64,000 nucleotides of DNA from assembly GCF_040183065.1 (NCBI RefSeq), contig NC_091119.1, positions 200,099,543-200,163,542 of the forward strand, given 5' to 3'. Below, piece by piece: positions 43,952 through 54,935 of the stretch (its first letter is position 1; each line of letters opens with the position of its first letter). The notes beneath the pieces were generated by a model. That model saw nothing but the letters and a program-made list of their open reading frames with translations, made no database searches and was not told where the DNA came from. The position numbers and the translations under genes were made by a program. The DNA comes from Periplaneta americana (lineage: Eukaryota > Arthropoda > Insecta > Blattodea > Blattidae).

Positions 43952-44514
43952 TACTTACTTACAAATGGCTTTTAAGGAACCCGAAGGTTCATTGCCGCCC
44001 TCACATAAGCTCGCCAGCGGTCCCTATCCTGTGCAAGATTAATCCAGTCTCTATCATCATACCCCACCTCCCTCAAAACCATTTTAATATTATCTTCCCA
44101 TCTACGTCTCGGCCTCCCCAAAGGTCTTTTTCCCTCCGGCCTCCCAACTAACACTCTGTATGCATTTCTGGATTCGCCCATACGTGCTGCATGTCCTGCC
44201 CATCTCAAACGTCTGGATTTTATGTTCCTAATTATGTCAGGTGAAGTATACAATGCGTGCAACTCTGCGTTGTGTAACTTTCTCCATTCTCCTGTAACTT
44301 CATCCCTCTTAGCCCCAAATATTTTCCTAAGAACCTTATTCTCAAACACCCTTAGGCTAGTATTCATAGTCGACACTTTCGAGTAAAGTGTCCTTTGGAA
44401 GACGCAAAGTATCACTTTTCCGTTGCACAGTCGACACTTTGGTGCAAAGGAACACTTTGGATGAAAGTGTAGTTCCGACCACACTTTGAGCCGAAAGTGA
44501 CACTTTGTAGAAAA

Positions 44515-44800
44515 ATGGCGGACGTCTTGGAAGTTGTCGATTATTAGAATGTGCGGAAGAGATGCACAATGTACAAAAGCGCTACATTAGAGATAGGCCT
44601 AAAGACAATCCCGCGGAATTTTATAATGATATAGAATTAAAAAAACCGGTTCCAATCTGATAAAGAAACTTATTGAGATTGCTAATCTTTTCCATGACTG
44701 GTTGACAAAAACGAATAATAGACGTTTGCCAGTGCCTCCAATAATACAGTTATTGACTGCATTAAAATTCTATGCTACAGATATGTACCATACATTAATA
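44515..44800 (+). pseudogene. Harbinger transposase N-terminal remnant
   Basis: Broken frames read MADVLEVVDY, then NPAEFYNDIE and, after shifts, LTKTNNRRLPVPPIIQLLTA followed by LKFYATDM. The NNR.LPV....QLL.ALKFYATG pattern is the conserved helix-turn-helix region of PIF/Harbinger transposases. The sequence differs clearly from the 25.2 kb transposase, so it is another family. No catalytic part remains. Confidence 0.7.
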
Positions 44801-45292
44801 TATATAATATTATAGTTCAGATATTTCTGTAGTAACATTCGTATATTTATAACCTCAATTCGATGAAGTGATATGTAGGTAGATATGTCCACATAACCTA
44901 CTTTTTATTATTGAAACGAATTTTTTAACTTAAATAATATTAAACTAACTTCAATCTAATGTAGGCATAACTATCTTAAATTGGCATTGAGAGACCTCAC
45001 GTGCCTGCCTTCTAAGCAGATTCCATAATTATATTGGGTTTAAAATGATTTTGATTTTTGTTGACTACCTGTATTTTGAAATAACATTTATCTTGATGTT
45101 GATATAATCATTACTGTTTTGATACCGGTAATATATATTTTCACGCCGGTAAGCAATACATCTACTGTCTCTAGTTCATGTGCAGTCATAACCTCACCAT
45201 GAAAAGAAATCTCATACTATTAGGCCTATTTTGTTATGCATTGTAGAAACATTTGGCATTCAAAATATCCCTGAAGAGCAGGCAATAATGGA

Positions 45293-45294
<2 letters not shown>

Positions 45295-45347
<53 letters not shown>

Positions 45348-45350
45348 AAG
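45295..45350. repeat. (GA)n microsatellite
   Basis: About 24 GA units followed by an A-rich stretch. The open frame across it is spurious. Confidence 0.95.
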
Positions 45351-46335
45351 AGAAAAAAAATAATAATAATGGCAGTAGTAATGTGGTTATTTCATTCTTT
45401 TTTTACTTCTATTCACTATTCACGAAAAAGACAAAAATGAAAATAAAGGAACTAACACGATATATCAATGAAGGAGAAACGTATAAAACCTAACTTAATG
45501 ATATAAATTTAATTATATATATATGCACAAAACTTAACCTACTCAATCCAACTTAACCTAACTATATAAACTAATAGAAGATATGTACAAAATCAAACCG
45601 AACTATATAAATCAGTGGAACGGTTACATACAAAATTAAACTTGGCGGCATATATCAATGAAAAAGATATGTACAGAACCTAATCTAACTATATAAATTA
45701 ATGGATCAGTTATGTACTGTACAAAACCTAACCTAATTTCACCAGCAGTATCACTAACTATTTAATAAAATGTTATATATCTGAACTGTCTGAAATAATC
45801 TAAACTATCGGCAACAAAAGCTAGAAACTGAAATAAAACAACTTTAAATATATATTTTCTTCCTCACGCAATCAATTAGGTTCCCAATTCAAATCACAAG
45901 CATTATAATTTGTAGGTTATACGTCATTAATTTGTTATTGTTTGTTCACTTGTTTTGAAAGGCATTGTGGGACTTCTATTACCAACCAAATTGTAACTCT
46001 ACACTTTGCTAGCGCAAAGTGATACTTTGTAAAGTGTACTTCTTCAATCGTCTATGAATACCACTAATATGAAAGAGCCACTTTCATCAAAAGCGTCACT
46101 TTGCAAAGTGGTGATATAAAGTGTCGACTATGAATACCACCCTTTACCTCTGTTCCTCTCTCAAAGTAAGACTCCAAGTTTCACAACCATACAGAACAAC
46201 CGGTAATATAACTGTTTTATAAATTCTAACTTTCAGAATTTTTGAAAGAAGACTAGATGACAAAAGCTTCTCAACCGAATAATAACAGGCATTTCCCATA
46301 TTTATTCTGCGTTTAATTTCCTCCCGAGTGTCATA

Positions 46336-46391
<56 letters not shown>

Positions 46392-46967
46392 TACTTACTT
46401 ACAAATGGCTTTTAAGGAACCCGAAGGTTCATTGCCGCCCTCACATAAGCCCTGTGCAAGATTAATCCAGTCTCTATCATCATACCCCAGCTCCCTCAAA
46501 TCCATTTTAATATTATCTTCCCATCTACGTCTCGGCCTCCCCAAAGGTCTTTTTCCCTCCGGCCTCCCAACTAACACTCTATATACATTTCTCCAATCGC
46601 CCATACGTGCTACATGTCCTGCCCATCTCAAACGTCTGGATTTTATGTTCCTAATTATGTCAGGTGAAGAATACAATGCGTGCAGCTCTGCGTTGTGTAA
46701 CTTTCTCCATTCTCCTGTAACTTCATCCCTCTTAGCCCCAAATATTTTCCTAAAAACCTTATTCTCAAACACCCTTAATCTCTGTTCCTCTCTCAAAGTG
46801 AGAGTCCAAGTTTCACAACCATACAGAACAACCGGTAATATGACTGTTTTATAAATTCTAACTTTCAGATTTTTTGACAGCAGACTGGATGATAAGAGCT
46901 TCTCAACCGAATAATAACAGGCATTTCCCATAATTATTCTGCGTTTATTTTCCTCCCGAGTGTCATA

Positions 46968-47034
<67 letters not shown>
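46392..47034 (-). mobile_element. Family R fragment plus (AAT)n (copy G)
   Basis: Open frame from MGNACYYSVEKLLSSSLLSK to WINLAQ, where a deletion removes the usual DRDRWRAYVR and shifts into GLCEGGNEPSGS. It has the shared 5' junction GAGTGTCAT|AATAGTAATAAT and an (AAT)n tract to 47034. Confidence 0.9.
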
Positions 47035-47035
<1 letters not shown>

Positions 47036-47609
47036 TTCTGCAGATAAGAAGTTACTAAGAAAATAAGTCAGAAGTGAATAGACTCGAATAACCCCGAAGT
47101 GGTTATAACCCTAGAGTTGGGCCAGACATTGTGACTCGCCGGTGGGACAGCCTTGATTTGCGGTTGCTTGCATCCCGTTGACAGACGTTATCAAGATTAA
47201 AACCCCTGACTCGCATCACTAATGGGCATGGTGCAGTATTTACGGCCTGCGTCAGAGCGTGTGCCGTCTGTAAATAAATGCATATGGGTTCGGGTTTTAA
47301 CTCTCCTCCAGATTTGGGTTTAAATGTGCACCACGGCCTCCTGCCGGCGCCGTCGGGCGTCTGGCGCATGGGGCGTCCCGACGCGTGGTCATGGGCGGCA
47401 CTTATCGAGCAGACAGGAGAGAGAGGGGCGAAGACCCACCGCGCCTGTGCCCTCTTGTACTACCCGTCCCGAGAACATGGGGTTCATGAAACTCACAGAC
47501 CAGCTTCCGTCGATAGAAAACTGTATGACAATTTTTACGGAAGGAAAGTTGCCTACATGGGTTCGATCTTCTAGGTCCGTTGCACTCATTTAGGAATAAT
47601 AATACTTAC
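47035..47609. other. GC-rich island between retrotransposon copies
   Basis: This stretch has much higher GC than the window (for example GCCGGCGCCGTCGGGCGTCT near 47343). Frames are open in several registers, one reading MGFMKLTDQLPSIENCMTIF and TEGKLPTWVRSS at its end. I recognise no family, no terminal repeats and no clean target duplication. It could be a captured host sequence or part of a larger element. Confidence 0.4.
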
Positions 47610-48086
47610 TTATTTATGGCTTTTAAGGAACCCGGAGGTTCATTGTCGCCCTCATATAAGCCCGCCATTGGTCCCTATCTTGAGCAACATTAATTTAGTC
47701 TCTATCATCATATCCCACCTCCCTCAAATCCATTTTAATATTATCTTCGTATCTACGTCTCGGCCTCCCTAAAGGTGTTTTTTCCCTCCGGCCTCCCAAC
47801 TAACACTCTATATGCATTTCTGGATTCGCCCATACGTGCTACATGCCCTGCCCATCTCAAACGTCTGGATTTAATGTTCCTAATTATGTCAGGTGAAGAA
47901 TACAATGCGTGCAGCTCTGTGTTGTGTAACTTTCTCCATTCTCCTGTAACTTCATCCCTCTTAGCCCCAAATATTTTCCTAAGAACCTTATTCTCAAAAT
48001 AATATAATATAATATAATATAATATAATATAATATAATATAATATAATATAATATAATATAATATAATATAATATAATATAATATA
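47610..48086 (-). mobile_element. Family R fragment with (AATAT)n tract (copy H)
   Basis: It begins with the family terminus (CTTACTTATTTATGGCTTTT on +) and continues to the RVFENKVLRK equivalent at 47996. There it is cut and replaced by an (AATAT)n pentanucleotide run of about 17 units (47998-48084). Several substitutions and frame breaks. Confidence 0.88.
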
Positions 48087-48290
48087 CTTACTTAATTACT
48101 GGCTTTTAAGGAACCCGGAGGTTCATTGCCGCCCTCACATAAGCCCGCCATCGGTCCCTATCCTGAGCAAGATTAATCCAGTCTCTACCATCATATCCCA
48201 CCTCCCTCAAATTAATTTTATTATCCTCCCAACTACGTCTCGACCTCCCCAAAGCTCTTTTTCTTTTCGGCCTCCCAACTAACACACTAT
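48087..48290 (-). mobile_element. Family R fragment (copy I)
   Basis: A short 3' piece, from the CTTACTTAATTACTGGCTTT terminus on + to the GRPEGKR equivalent, where it joins a LINE of another family. It follows directly after the AATAT run. Confidence 0.85.
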
Positions 48291-48299
48291 TGATTTTAA

Positions 48300-48890
48300 T
48301 TTCATAAACCTATTGATTTTCCATCTCAAAATTTGTTTTTAGACTTTAATGTACTTAACCTAAGACAAATTTATTATATTGTATTAATAAGATTCATAGA
48401 TGAAAATCGAAATAATTTTGAATTGTATTCTCATAGTTATGAAACAAAAAGGTATGAATTCTTGAAGATTGTTTGAACCAAAATGCAACACCGTTACAGT
48501 ATTTGATCATAGTAGTAATTTAGGCCCAAGAATATATAACAAATTTATATTTAAATATCCTAATCTTGTCAATTCTAATAGTTGTAGTATTAAATTTAAA
48601 AAGTTATGTATGGATTTTATAAGTAATGAAAAGTTGTAAATTTAAATTTATATACTATAATTGCACATAAGACACATTGTATTGCATAATTATTAATTTC
48701 AATTAAGGAATCCGTCCCTGAGCACGAGTTCTACTCTTTCAGGGGCGAGCTAAAGTTTTTCTGCATATATTATATTTTGTTACAATTATTAGCAAAATAA
48801 TAAATAAATAAATAAATAAATGAATGAATGAATGAATGAATGAATGGATGGATGAATGGATGGATGAATGAATGAATGAATAAATAAATA
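48300..48890 (+). mobile_element. LINE 3' end with (AAAT)n tail
   Basis: Around 48500-48640 the + strand reads VFDHSSNLGPRIYNKFIFKY, then PNLVNSNSCSIKFKKLCMDF and ISNEKL-stop: the extreme C-terminus of a non-LTR reverse transcriptase. A 3' UTR with a TCCCTGAGCACGAG / CTCTTTCAGGGGCG hairpin and an (AAAT)n/(AATG)n tail follows. It separates copies I and J of family R. Confidence 0.7.
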
Positions 48891-48899
48891 TGTATTTCT

Positions 48900-49533
48900 A
48901 GATTCCCCCATACGTGCTACATGCCCTGCCCATAACGTCTGGATTTAATGTTCCTAATTATGTCAGGTGAAGAATACAATGCGTGCAGTTCTGTGTTGTG
49001 TAACTTTCTCCATTCTCCTGTAACTTCAGCCCTCTTAGCCCCAAATATTTTCCTAAGAATCTTATTCACAAACACCCTTAACCTCTGTTCCTCTCTCAAA
49101 GTGAGAGTCCAAGTTTCACAACCATACAGAAAAACCGGTAATATAACTGTTTTATAAATTTCAACTTTCAGCTTTTTTTGAGAGCAGACTGGATGACAAA
49201 AGCTTCTCAACCGAATAATAACAGGCATTTCTCATATTTATTTTGCGTTTAATTTCCACCCGAGTGTCATTTATATTTCTTACTGTTGCTGCAAGATAGT
49301 TGATCTTTTCCACCTTTTCAAAGTATAAATTTCCAATTTTTATAATTATGTTTCGTACTGTGTTCTGGTTATTAGACATAATCATATACTTTGTCTGTTC
49401 GGGATTTACTTCCAGACCTATCTCTTTACTTGCTTTCAGTAAAATTCCCTTGTTTCCCCTAATAGTTTGTGGATTTTCTCCTAACATATTCACGTCATCC
49501 GCATAGACAAGGACGTGATGTAATACGTTCAAT
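48900..49533 (-). mobile_element. Family R fragment reaching the YADD motif (copy J)
   Basis: On the - strand it contains [16 protein letters not shown], the catalytic motif, then GLEVNPEQTKYMIMSNN and the downstream thumb blocks to RVFVNKILRKIFGAKRAEV. It ends near 48900 beside the LINE tail. A frameshift lies near 49160. Upstream RT domains are missing. Confidence 0.88.
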
Positions 49534-49539
49534 CATTTT

Positions 49540-49909
49540 CAACACCTGAAACATATTTTAATACTGAAGGAATTTTAAATTCTATTGGCAGTTGAAATGG
49601 GATTAGTTCAACGCAGAGGTTGAAGGTTGAACGATGACCTAATAATTAAGACAGGTCTTAGAGAACATGGGAAATATTATGACTACGAAGTTTCCACATT
49701 ATTTCTAAATAAAATTGCCACAATTACAGAACAGTTCCACCTAATTGGATGGAGATGACATTATCCTGAATGGAGAGGATGATTATGTAATCTTATTTAA
49801 AAATCTAGCCGTTTTGGTGATAAATTTGTCGTTAAGTCATATTTAGTAACAACTAGCAGATTTTTTTTTGGAGTTGACAATACTGTTGATAGGTAAGTGA
49901 CATTTCTTT
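49540..49909. other. Spacer, nothing recognised
   Basis: No motif-bearing frame or element end was found. Confidence 0.4.
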
Positions 49910-49923
49910 CTCTTGTGTTTAAT

Positions 49924-50189
49924 TGTTTTATTTATTAATTTTTTATTGGGTCATTTTACGACGCTCTATCAACATCGAGGTTATTTAGCGTCTGGATGAA
50001 ATGAAGGTGATAATGTCGGTGAAATGAGTCCGGGGTTCAGCACCGAAAGTTACCCAGCATTTGCTCGTATTGGGTTGAGGGAAAACCCCGGAAAAAACCT
50101 CAACCAGGTAACTTGCCCCGACCGGGATTCGAACCCGGGCCACCTGGTTTCGCGGCCAGACGCGCTGACCGTTGCTCCACAGGTGTGGA
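49924..50189 (-). mobile_element. SINE-A copy with 14-bp TSD
   Basis: Same family as 32359, opposite strand. The B box reads GGTTCGAATCC on the - strand and the A-box region GGAGCAACGGTCAGCGCG. CTCTTGTGTTTAAT (49910-49923) and CTCTTGCGTTTAAT (50190-50203) flank it. Confidence 0.92.
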
Positions 50190-50203
50190 CTCTTGCGTTT
50201 AAT

Positions 50204-50798
50204 ACTGGGAAAAATAAATAGCTTTTGTTCACTTACACTGTGAGTTTAAAATATGCCGCACCCTGAATATTCTTACCAGATGAATGGAATACTTCATAGG
50301 GAATTCCATCTCTAATAGGAAATTCCATCTTCAGACTTGATGTAACTCTGCACAGATTGAATAGTCCTAACGAGAGACTTATCATGGAATTTCCCGGTCT
50401 GCAAATCAACCTGCATCTTACATCTTGACAATATGAAGATGAAGAATGCTGTAGTGGACCCAAGAATTATAAAGGCCTCAGCGAGGCTTTCTTAACCCTA
50501 GAATACTAGCAGAGTTTATTCATAACCCCATTGAAATTAGAAATGTGCGCCATTTATTTTTGTTATTGATTTGGCAGCTTTGACATTTGATGTATTCGGG
50601 ATCCGGATCATTCGTCATAAGTGATTCGTCACACATTACATTTTAGTCACCGGAAGGTTTTTCACAGATTACACTTTTGTCACCGGACGATGTCACATGC
50701 TAATTTTTTGTTAGTTTCTAGTCCAGTTGACTTTGTTGTTTAAATAGGGTAAAAATAACTAACGTTTCCATGGTTACTTGCTGAAAATGTTAGAATGT
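50204..50798. other. Spacer, nothing firmly recognised
   Basis: Near 50610-50700 the motif CGTCA-CACATTACATTTTAGTCACCGGA is repeated in varied form (TTTTGTCACCGGACGATGTC), suggesting an element end or short tandem repeat, but I cannot define it. No gene. Confidence 0.35.
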
Positions 50799-51033
50799 AA
50801 GAACTTTCTTGTGTTAAATTTTAACGTACCTTGTTAACATGTTTCGACCTATTTTGGGTCATCTTCAGAAATGGTCGTTGTTGGTCTTGGCGCCTCTTGG
50901 TTCCTGTGAGGATGCGTTCGTAGTGTAGAGTCAAAGAGTGTATGTGTTTTGAAATTGAGTTGTGTGTTGAGAATATCGTTGGAGTCGAAACATGTTAACA
51001 AGGTAGGTTAAAATTTAACACAAGAAAGTTCTT
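50799..51033. repeat. Fold-back MITE-like repeat
   Basis: Arms of about 50 bp (50799-50848 and 50983-51033) are almost perfect reverse complements, containing AGAACTTTCTTGTGTTAAAT and TTGTTAACATGTTTCGAC. The spacer is about 134 bp. Non-coding. A palindromic GTTAAC lies in each arm. Confidence 0.85.
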
Positions 51034-51164
51034 ATCATACATATTCCGAAGTGATACATTGTTAAAAGTTGTGTAATCAAGATGTATAAAAATTTTAGTA
51101 ATATGTATTTGGCAATGAAGAGTGAAATTATATGAACTGTACAATGTTTTAATATTACTTAGCA

Positions 51165-51392
51165 ATGGAGGGTAAAATTAGATTCACTTCAACCAAAATT
51201 GCGGGTATGAAGTTCATATACAGAAGTTTAATGTATTATACGAAACATAGGATGCCAAAAAAGGTCATCGAATGGCATTGTGACGAACGTGCGGAATGTA
51301 AATCAACGCTGGTATCTACTCTCGATAGGAAGTCCATTGTTAAACAGCCTATTGAACATTCCCTCTTCCGTCACATTGAGCACAACCTATGA
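51165..51392 (+). CDS. Possible FLYWCH-type zinc-finger exon
   Basis: The frame reads MEGKIRFTSTKIAGMKFIYR, SLMYYTKHRMPKKVIEWHCD and ERAECKSTLVSTLDRKSIVK, then QPIEHS. The order aromatic Y/F-x-Y, K-x-R, W-x-C, C-K-x-x-L and a late H resembles FLYWCH zinc fingers, which often accompany MULE-type transposases. A possible acceptor TTACTTAG lies just before the ATG. The final H-x-H is not exact, and nothing else of a gene is visible, so this may be a relic. Confidence 0.4.
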   Translation: MEGKIRFTSTKIAGMKFIYRSLMYYTKHRMPKKVIEWHCDERAECKSTLVSTLDRKSIVKQPIEHSLFRHIEHNL

Positions 51393-51508
51393 ACAAGTGT
51401 TCAGATCTCAGAAAGTATGTGTTGTAGGCCCCAAGTTTATTAGATTTTTTTTCTTGTGTTGATGCATACTAGCACTTCCTAAAATACTAGATACTTTCTT
51501 AACATCCA

Positions 51509-51560
<52 letters not shown>
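51509..51560. repeat. (TA)n microsatellite
   Basis: Perfect TA run of about 22 units followed by interrupted TA-rich sequence. It lies at the end of the dispersed repeat that follows. Confidence 0.95.
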
Positions 51561-51564
<4 letters not shown>

Positions 51565-51571
51565 AATATAT

Positions 51572-52915
51572 TGTATATATAATTTGAACTGGTAATGGAA
51601 ATTACGGGAAAACGGCTGGACGGATTTTAATACATGACCTCTCATTTTGAAGATTGGAACTCAAAGATTTTCAGAAAAATAGTAGTTATCAGTGAAATGT
51701 CAATTTTTAAACATAATTTTCCTATTTTCCAAAATCCATCTGTCGTCAGTTTTGAGAACTAGCTAATAGCATTCACGGCCGACTTGATATTCCCTTCGCT
51801 TTTTTCTAAAGGAGAAGCGAAGCGAGCATCAAGTCCTCCGTGTTACACTTCAGAATAAAACAAAACACATACTACAGTAAACAATATTACACGAAGGCCA
51901 TGATCTGGAAGAATGCTGACATATTTAGAGCTCAAATTAAATTAGTTATTAAAAGCTTAACTTACTAAAAAATAATTTACAGGCTCGATTCTGTGGTGTG
52001 TAATTTTCTGGATACAGCTGTGTATTGGATATTAAAAACTACAAAACTTGAGGTGGTTTGATGACATTATTACCATTATAAATGAAATATTATTATAGTT
52101 AATGCCATGATGTGACTATTTTTCATTAATTATACCTATTAATGCTATAACGATGATATGAAAGTGAAACGTTTTGGGGTTATTTAAGTAGATGTAGAGA
52201 ATAACTTAAGGGGACACTCAACTATATTTTGGAACTTTTTTCCTATTTGACCAATTTTTTTCAAATTTGGAGAAAAAATTTAATATACACATGGAAAGTA
52301 ACGAGCAAAATCTCAGCTCATTAGATCCAATACTTTTCAAAATAAAAAAAATATTTCAATTTTTAATCAATCATTAATTGAAATATCACTTTTAACTATC
52401 ATTTTTTATTTTTTGGCTTTGTGCATTTGACTGTGACTTCTCAATGAATAGGGGAAGAATTCTGCATATTGATTTAGTTCTGTCACGTAAATTAGTGTAG
52501 AAATTTAATTTTTCATTTCTATGACACTTTTTCTGCAATTTTTAAGTTGAGTGTCCCCTTAAATTAGATTTTGATTTCTATATTTTACTGAGTGGCGGCT
52601 ATATGATATATATAGTATATGTTACTGAAAGCTATAAAACTTACGTAAGATAATATTATTAAAAATCAATTATTTTTATAGTTAATCAAGTGGGGTTGGG
52701 TCTTTTTCATATACTTAATGGCGGTGTGGTGTAGATATTTATATGCGTGGTTCTCTTCAGTATTGGCTCGAGAGAGAGTATCTTTCATTATTATGGAAGC
52801 AAATAACTTTCAGAATGTCTGGTATTCTTCATTGAAAATAAATCTGAAAAATGTTTATTTGAACGTCTAATGAACTTAATTTGCTGCATTTGCTGCACAA
52901 GCCACTGGTATATAT
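51572..52915. repeat. Dispersed 1.3 kb repeat, copy 2 (inverted)
   Basis: Inverted relative of 11336-12655, aligned from GGGAAAACGGCTGGACGG to TGCTGCATTTGCTGCACAAG. This copy holds the TTAA-flanked MITE at 52210-52558 and about 60 bp near 51765-51845 (GGAGAAGCGAAGCGAGCATC) absent from copy 1. It lacks the 391 bp found in copy 1. Confidence 0.85.
52210..52558. mobile_element. TTAA-flanked MITE (piggyBac-like), 349 bp
   Basis: The ends GGGGACACTCAACT and its exact reverse complement AGTTGAGTGTCCCC are flanked by TTAA at 52206-52209 and 52559-52562. The related repeat at 12091-12094 has a single TTAA at the same position and no insert, so the target duplication is confirmed by an empty site. 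TTAA duplication is the mark of piggyBac (and Kolobok) elements. No coding capacity. Confidence 0.9.
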
Positions 52916-53800
52916 ATATATATTTTTTTCTTCACAAAATTAAAGCCAATGATGTGTTTTTGCAGTAATAGGGGACTTTTCGTGTTAGTATACACACGAA
53001 TTTAAAGTTAAGAGAATGCTTTCTGAATATTAAGTGTATCATACATTTCAAAATATATAGATGACATGAGCAAAACATATTTGCAGGAACTAATAATTAC
53101 CAATAAATTGCAAATTATTGTTAATGCGGTAATAAGAAATAAGAATATATGTTTTAATCACAGTAAAATTGACGTCAAATGGTGATACTGTGATTTAAAT
53201 TTTAAATCCCGGTTACAGATGTCAGAGAAGTATTTAAATTTCTGCGCCTAAAGGTTAAAAGTCACTGGCAGGAAAGATCATATAGCATTTATACAGACAA
53301 CACAACAAAAATGAACAGAAAGTCACGGTTTGACTACAAAACAAACAAATAATAAAATTAGATTTTCACAGCTGTCGATTAGACCACGTCTACACAAATA
53401 TTGGAATAGTGCAGAAAGGGCTTCAGTCCATTAGACCTAATTTTGAGAAAAAAAAAAAAAAATCTGTACACTGAATTCTTTTCTGCATAGAACTGACGCT
53501 TCAGTTTCTATCTTTCCAAGCATTGAACTGAATACCTTTCTGCACAGGTCGATGGAGCCACCCATAAAGATATGATTTCCATCGATATCTCGTTTTTTCA
53601 AAACTTGTGACTGAAGCTCTTTCTGCATGGGGCGATTCAGTTACTTATGGTATTAGTTCGTAAAGATTCTCTTTTTGGTAGTCTACGAGTGTCATGTTTG
53701 TGAAACGAGGCGAAGTCGAGTTTTCACAAACACACGAAGGCCGAAAAGATAACTTTACGAATGTGTATCATACAATGTCTTTCTATGGTAGCACAAATTC
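52916..53800. other. Unassigned DNA with an imperfect hairpin
   Basis: Near 53658-53762 CGTAAAGATTCTCTTTTTGG and TGTTTGTGAAAC are mirrored as GTTTTCACAAACA and AAAGATAACTTTACG, an imperfect hairpin of about 45-bp arms. A 63-residue - strand frame (53437-53628, MQKELQSQVLKKRDIDGNHI) is not recognised. Weak RT-like wording near 53050-53320 could not be confirmed. Confidence 0.4.
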
Positions 53801-53804
53801 TCCT

Positions 53805-54180
53805 ACATTGTAGAAATACGTCGCCTCTGGAATTCGTTATCTAAAGACGTCAGGGACTGTCGGACTTATCACAATTCAAAATTCAGTTCTAAAATTTTGT
53901 CTTATTTCATGGTGTTTAGGCACTGCTAGAAGTGTTGTTTTGTGTTTTTTATTATACTCATAGATTAAAATTGCAAGTTTCTTCTTTATGTTCATTAATT
54001 AATTAGGATATAATTTATTATGACACTTCATAACTCATATTAGGTTCACGTGACTGTAACCTTTGTATATTTTTGTGTGGCTTTCTATTATTTTATTTCT
54101 ATTATTGTATTTGTATTTCTGGTGATGTGGAAGAGAAGGCCTGATGGTCTTAACTACACCAGAATAAATAAATATTGCTA
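53805..54180 (+). mobile_element. LINE 3' end with GGCCT hairpin
   Basis: It starts with a frame like LWNSLSKDVRDCRTYHNSKF and SSKILSYFMVF, the usual C-terminal WNSLP..VR......FK..L block of a non-LTR reverse transcriptase. The 3' UTR ends with GGAAGAGAAGGCCTGATGGT and CAGAATAAATAAATA. A related terminus is at 60418. Confidence 0.7.
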
Positions 54181-54399
54181 AAAATTACATTAAATATTTC
54201 AAGTTGAAGAGGTTACGAGATCACGATGTCATGGCTGTTTAAACTCAGAACCATTAAGAAGTAAGTATCCATGTAATTACAGCTTGTTTTATTCATGATC
54301 ACGATTTCATGGCTGTCTAAACAGGCCATAATCAACAAAGTTGTTAGAAAAAGTTGAATACTACATCTTACTACAATGAGTACTACAGATGTAACTGCA

Positions 54400-54400
<1 letters not shown>

Positions 54401-54460
<60 letters not shown>
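54401..54460. repeat. (AAT)n microsatellite
   Basis: Perfect AAT run of about 20 units. Confidence 0.95.
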
Positions 54461-54461
<1 letters not shown>

Positions 54462-54642
54462 TTTATTATTTCAAGAAAAAATTACATACATTAACAAAGA
54501 TTTTACAATACTATTGTAATACTCCTATATGAATATGCTTCAAAATTCAAAATTGCATATCAATCTCGTATTGAAATACATATTACAAATTGTTGTATAA
54601 ATAAAATTGTTTAGTAGGAATTGATTTTAAATTATTCATATA

Positions 54643-54921
54643 TATATATATATAGTCCACACCTGTGGAGTAACGGTCAGCACGTCTGGCTGCGAAATCA
54701 GGTGGCCCGGGTTCGAATCCCGGTCGGGGCAAGTTACCTGGTTGATGTTTTTTCCGGGGTTTTCCCTCAACCCGATACGAGCAAATGCTGGGTAACTTTC
54801 GGTGCTGGACCCCGGACTCATTTCACCGGCATTATCACCTTCATATCATTCAGACGCTAAATAACCTAGATGTTGATACAGCGTCGTAAAATAACCTAAT
54901 AAAATAAATAAATAAAATACA
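54643..54921 (+). mobile_element. SINE-A copy with 14-bp TSD
   Basis: Full copy with GGAGTAACGGTCAGCACG, GGTTCGAATCC and the AATAAATAAATAAA tail. AAATTATTCATATA lies at 54629-54642 and 54922-54935. A short TA run has expanded between the left duplication and the head. Confidence 0.92.
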
Positions 54922-54935
54922 AAATTATTCATATA

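Larger units (their letters stand above)
44355..46143. mobile_element. PIF/Harbinger-like element, about 1.79 kb
   Basis: The left end GGCTAGTATTCATAGTCGAC and the reversed right end GGGTGGTATTCATAGTCGAC match over the last 14 bases and then share ACTTT. TTA lies on both sides (44352-44354, 46144-46146), with one base of slack at the right. Subterminal DNA is rich in CACTTTG / CAAAGTG motifs in both orientations. A transposase remnant lies at about 44515-44790. A (GA)n tract sits inside. Confidence 0.8.
43952..46391 (-). mobile_element. Family R fragment plus (AAT)n, split by a Harbinger (copy F)
   Basis: The two parts at 43952-44354 and 46144-46334 make one copy when the Harbinger insert is removed. 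The open frame includes RLRWAGHAARMGESRNAYRV and MNLRVP at the C-terminal side. The far end has the same GAGTGTCAT|AATAGTAATAAT junction as copies E and G, then (AAT)n to 46391. Confidence 0.9.
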
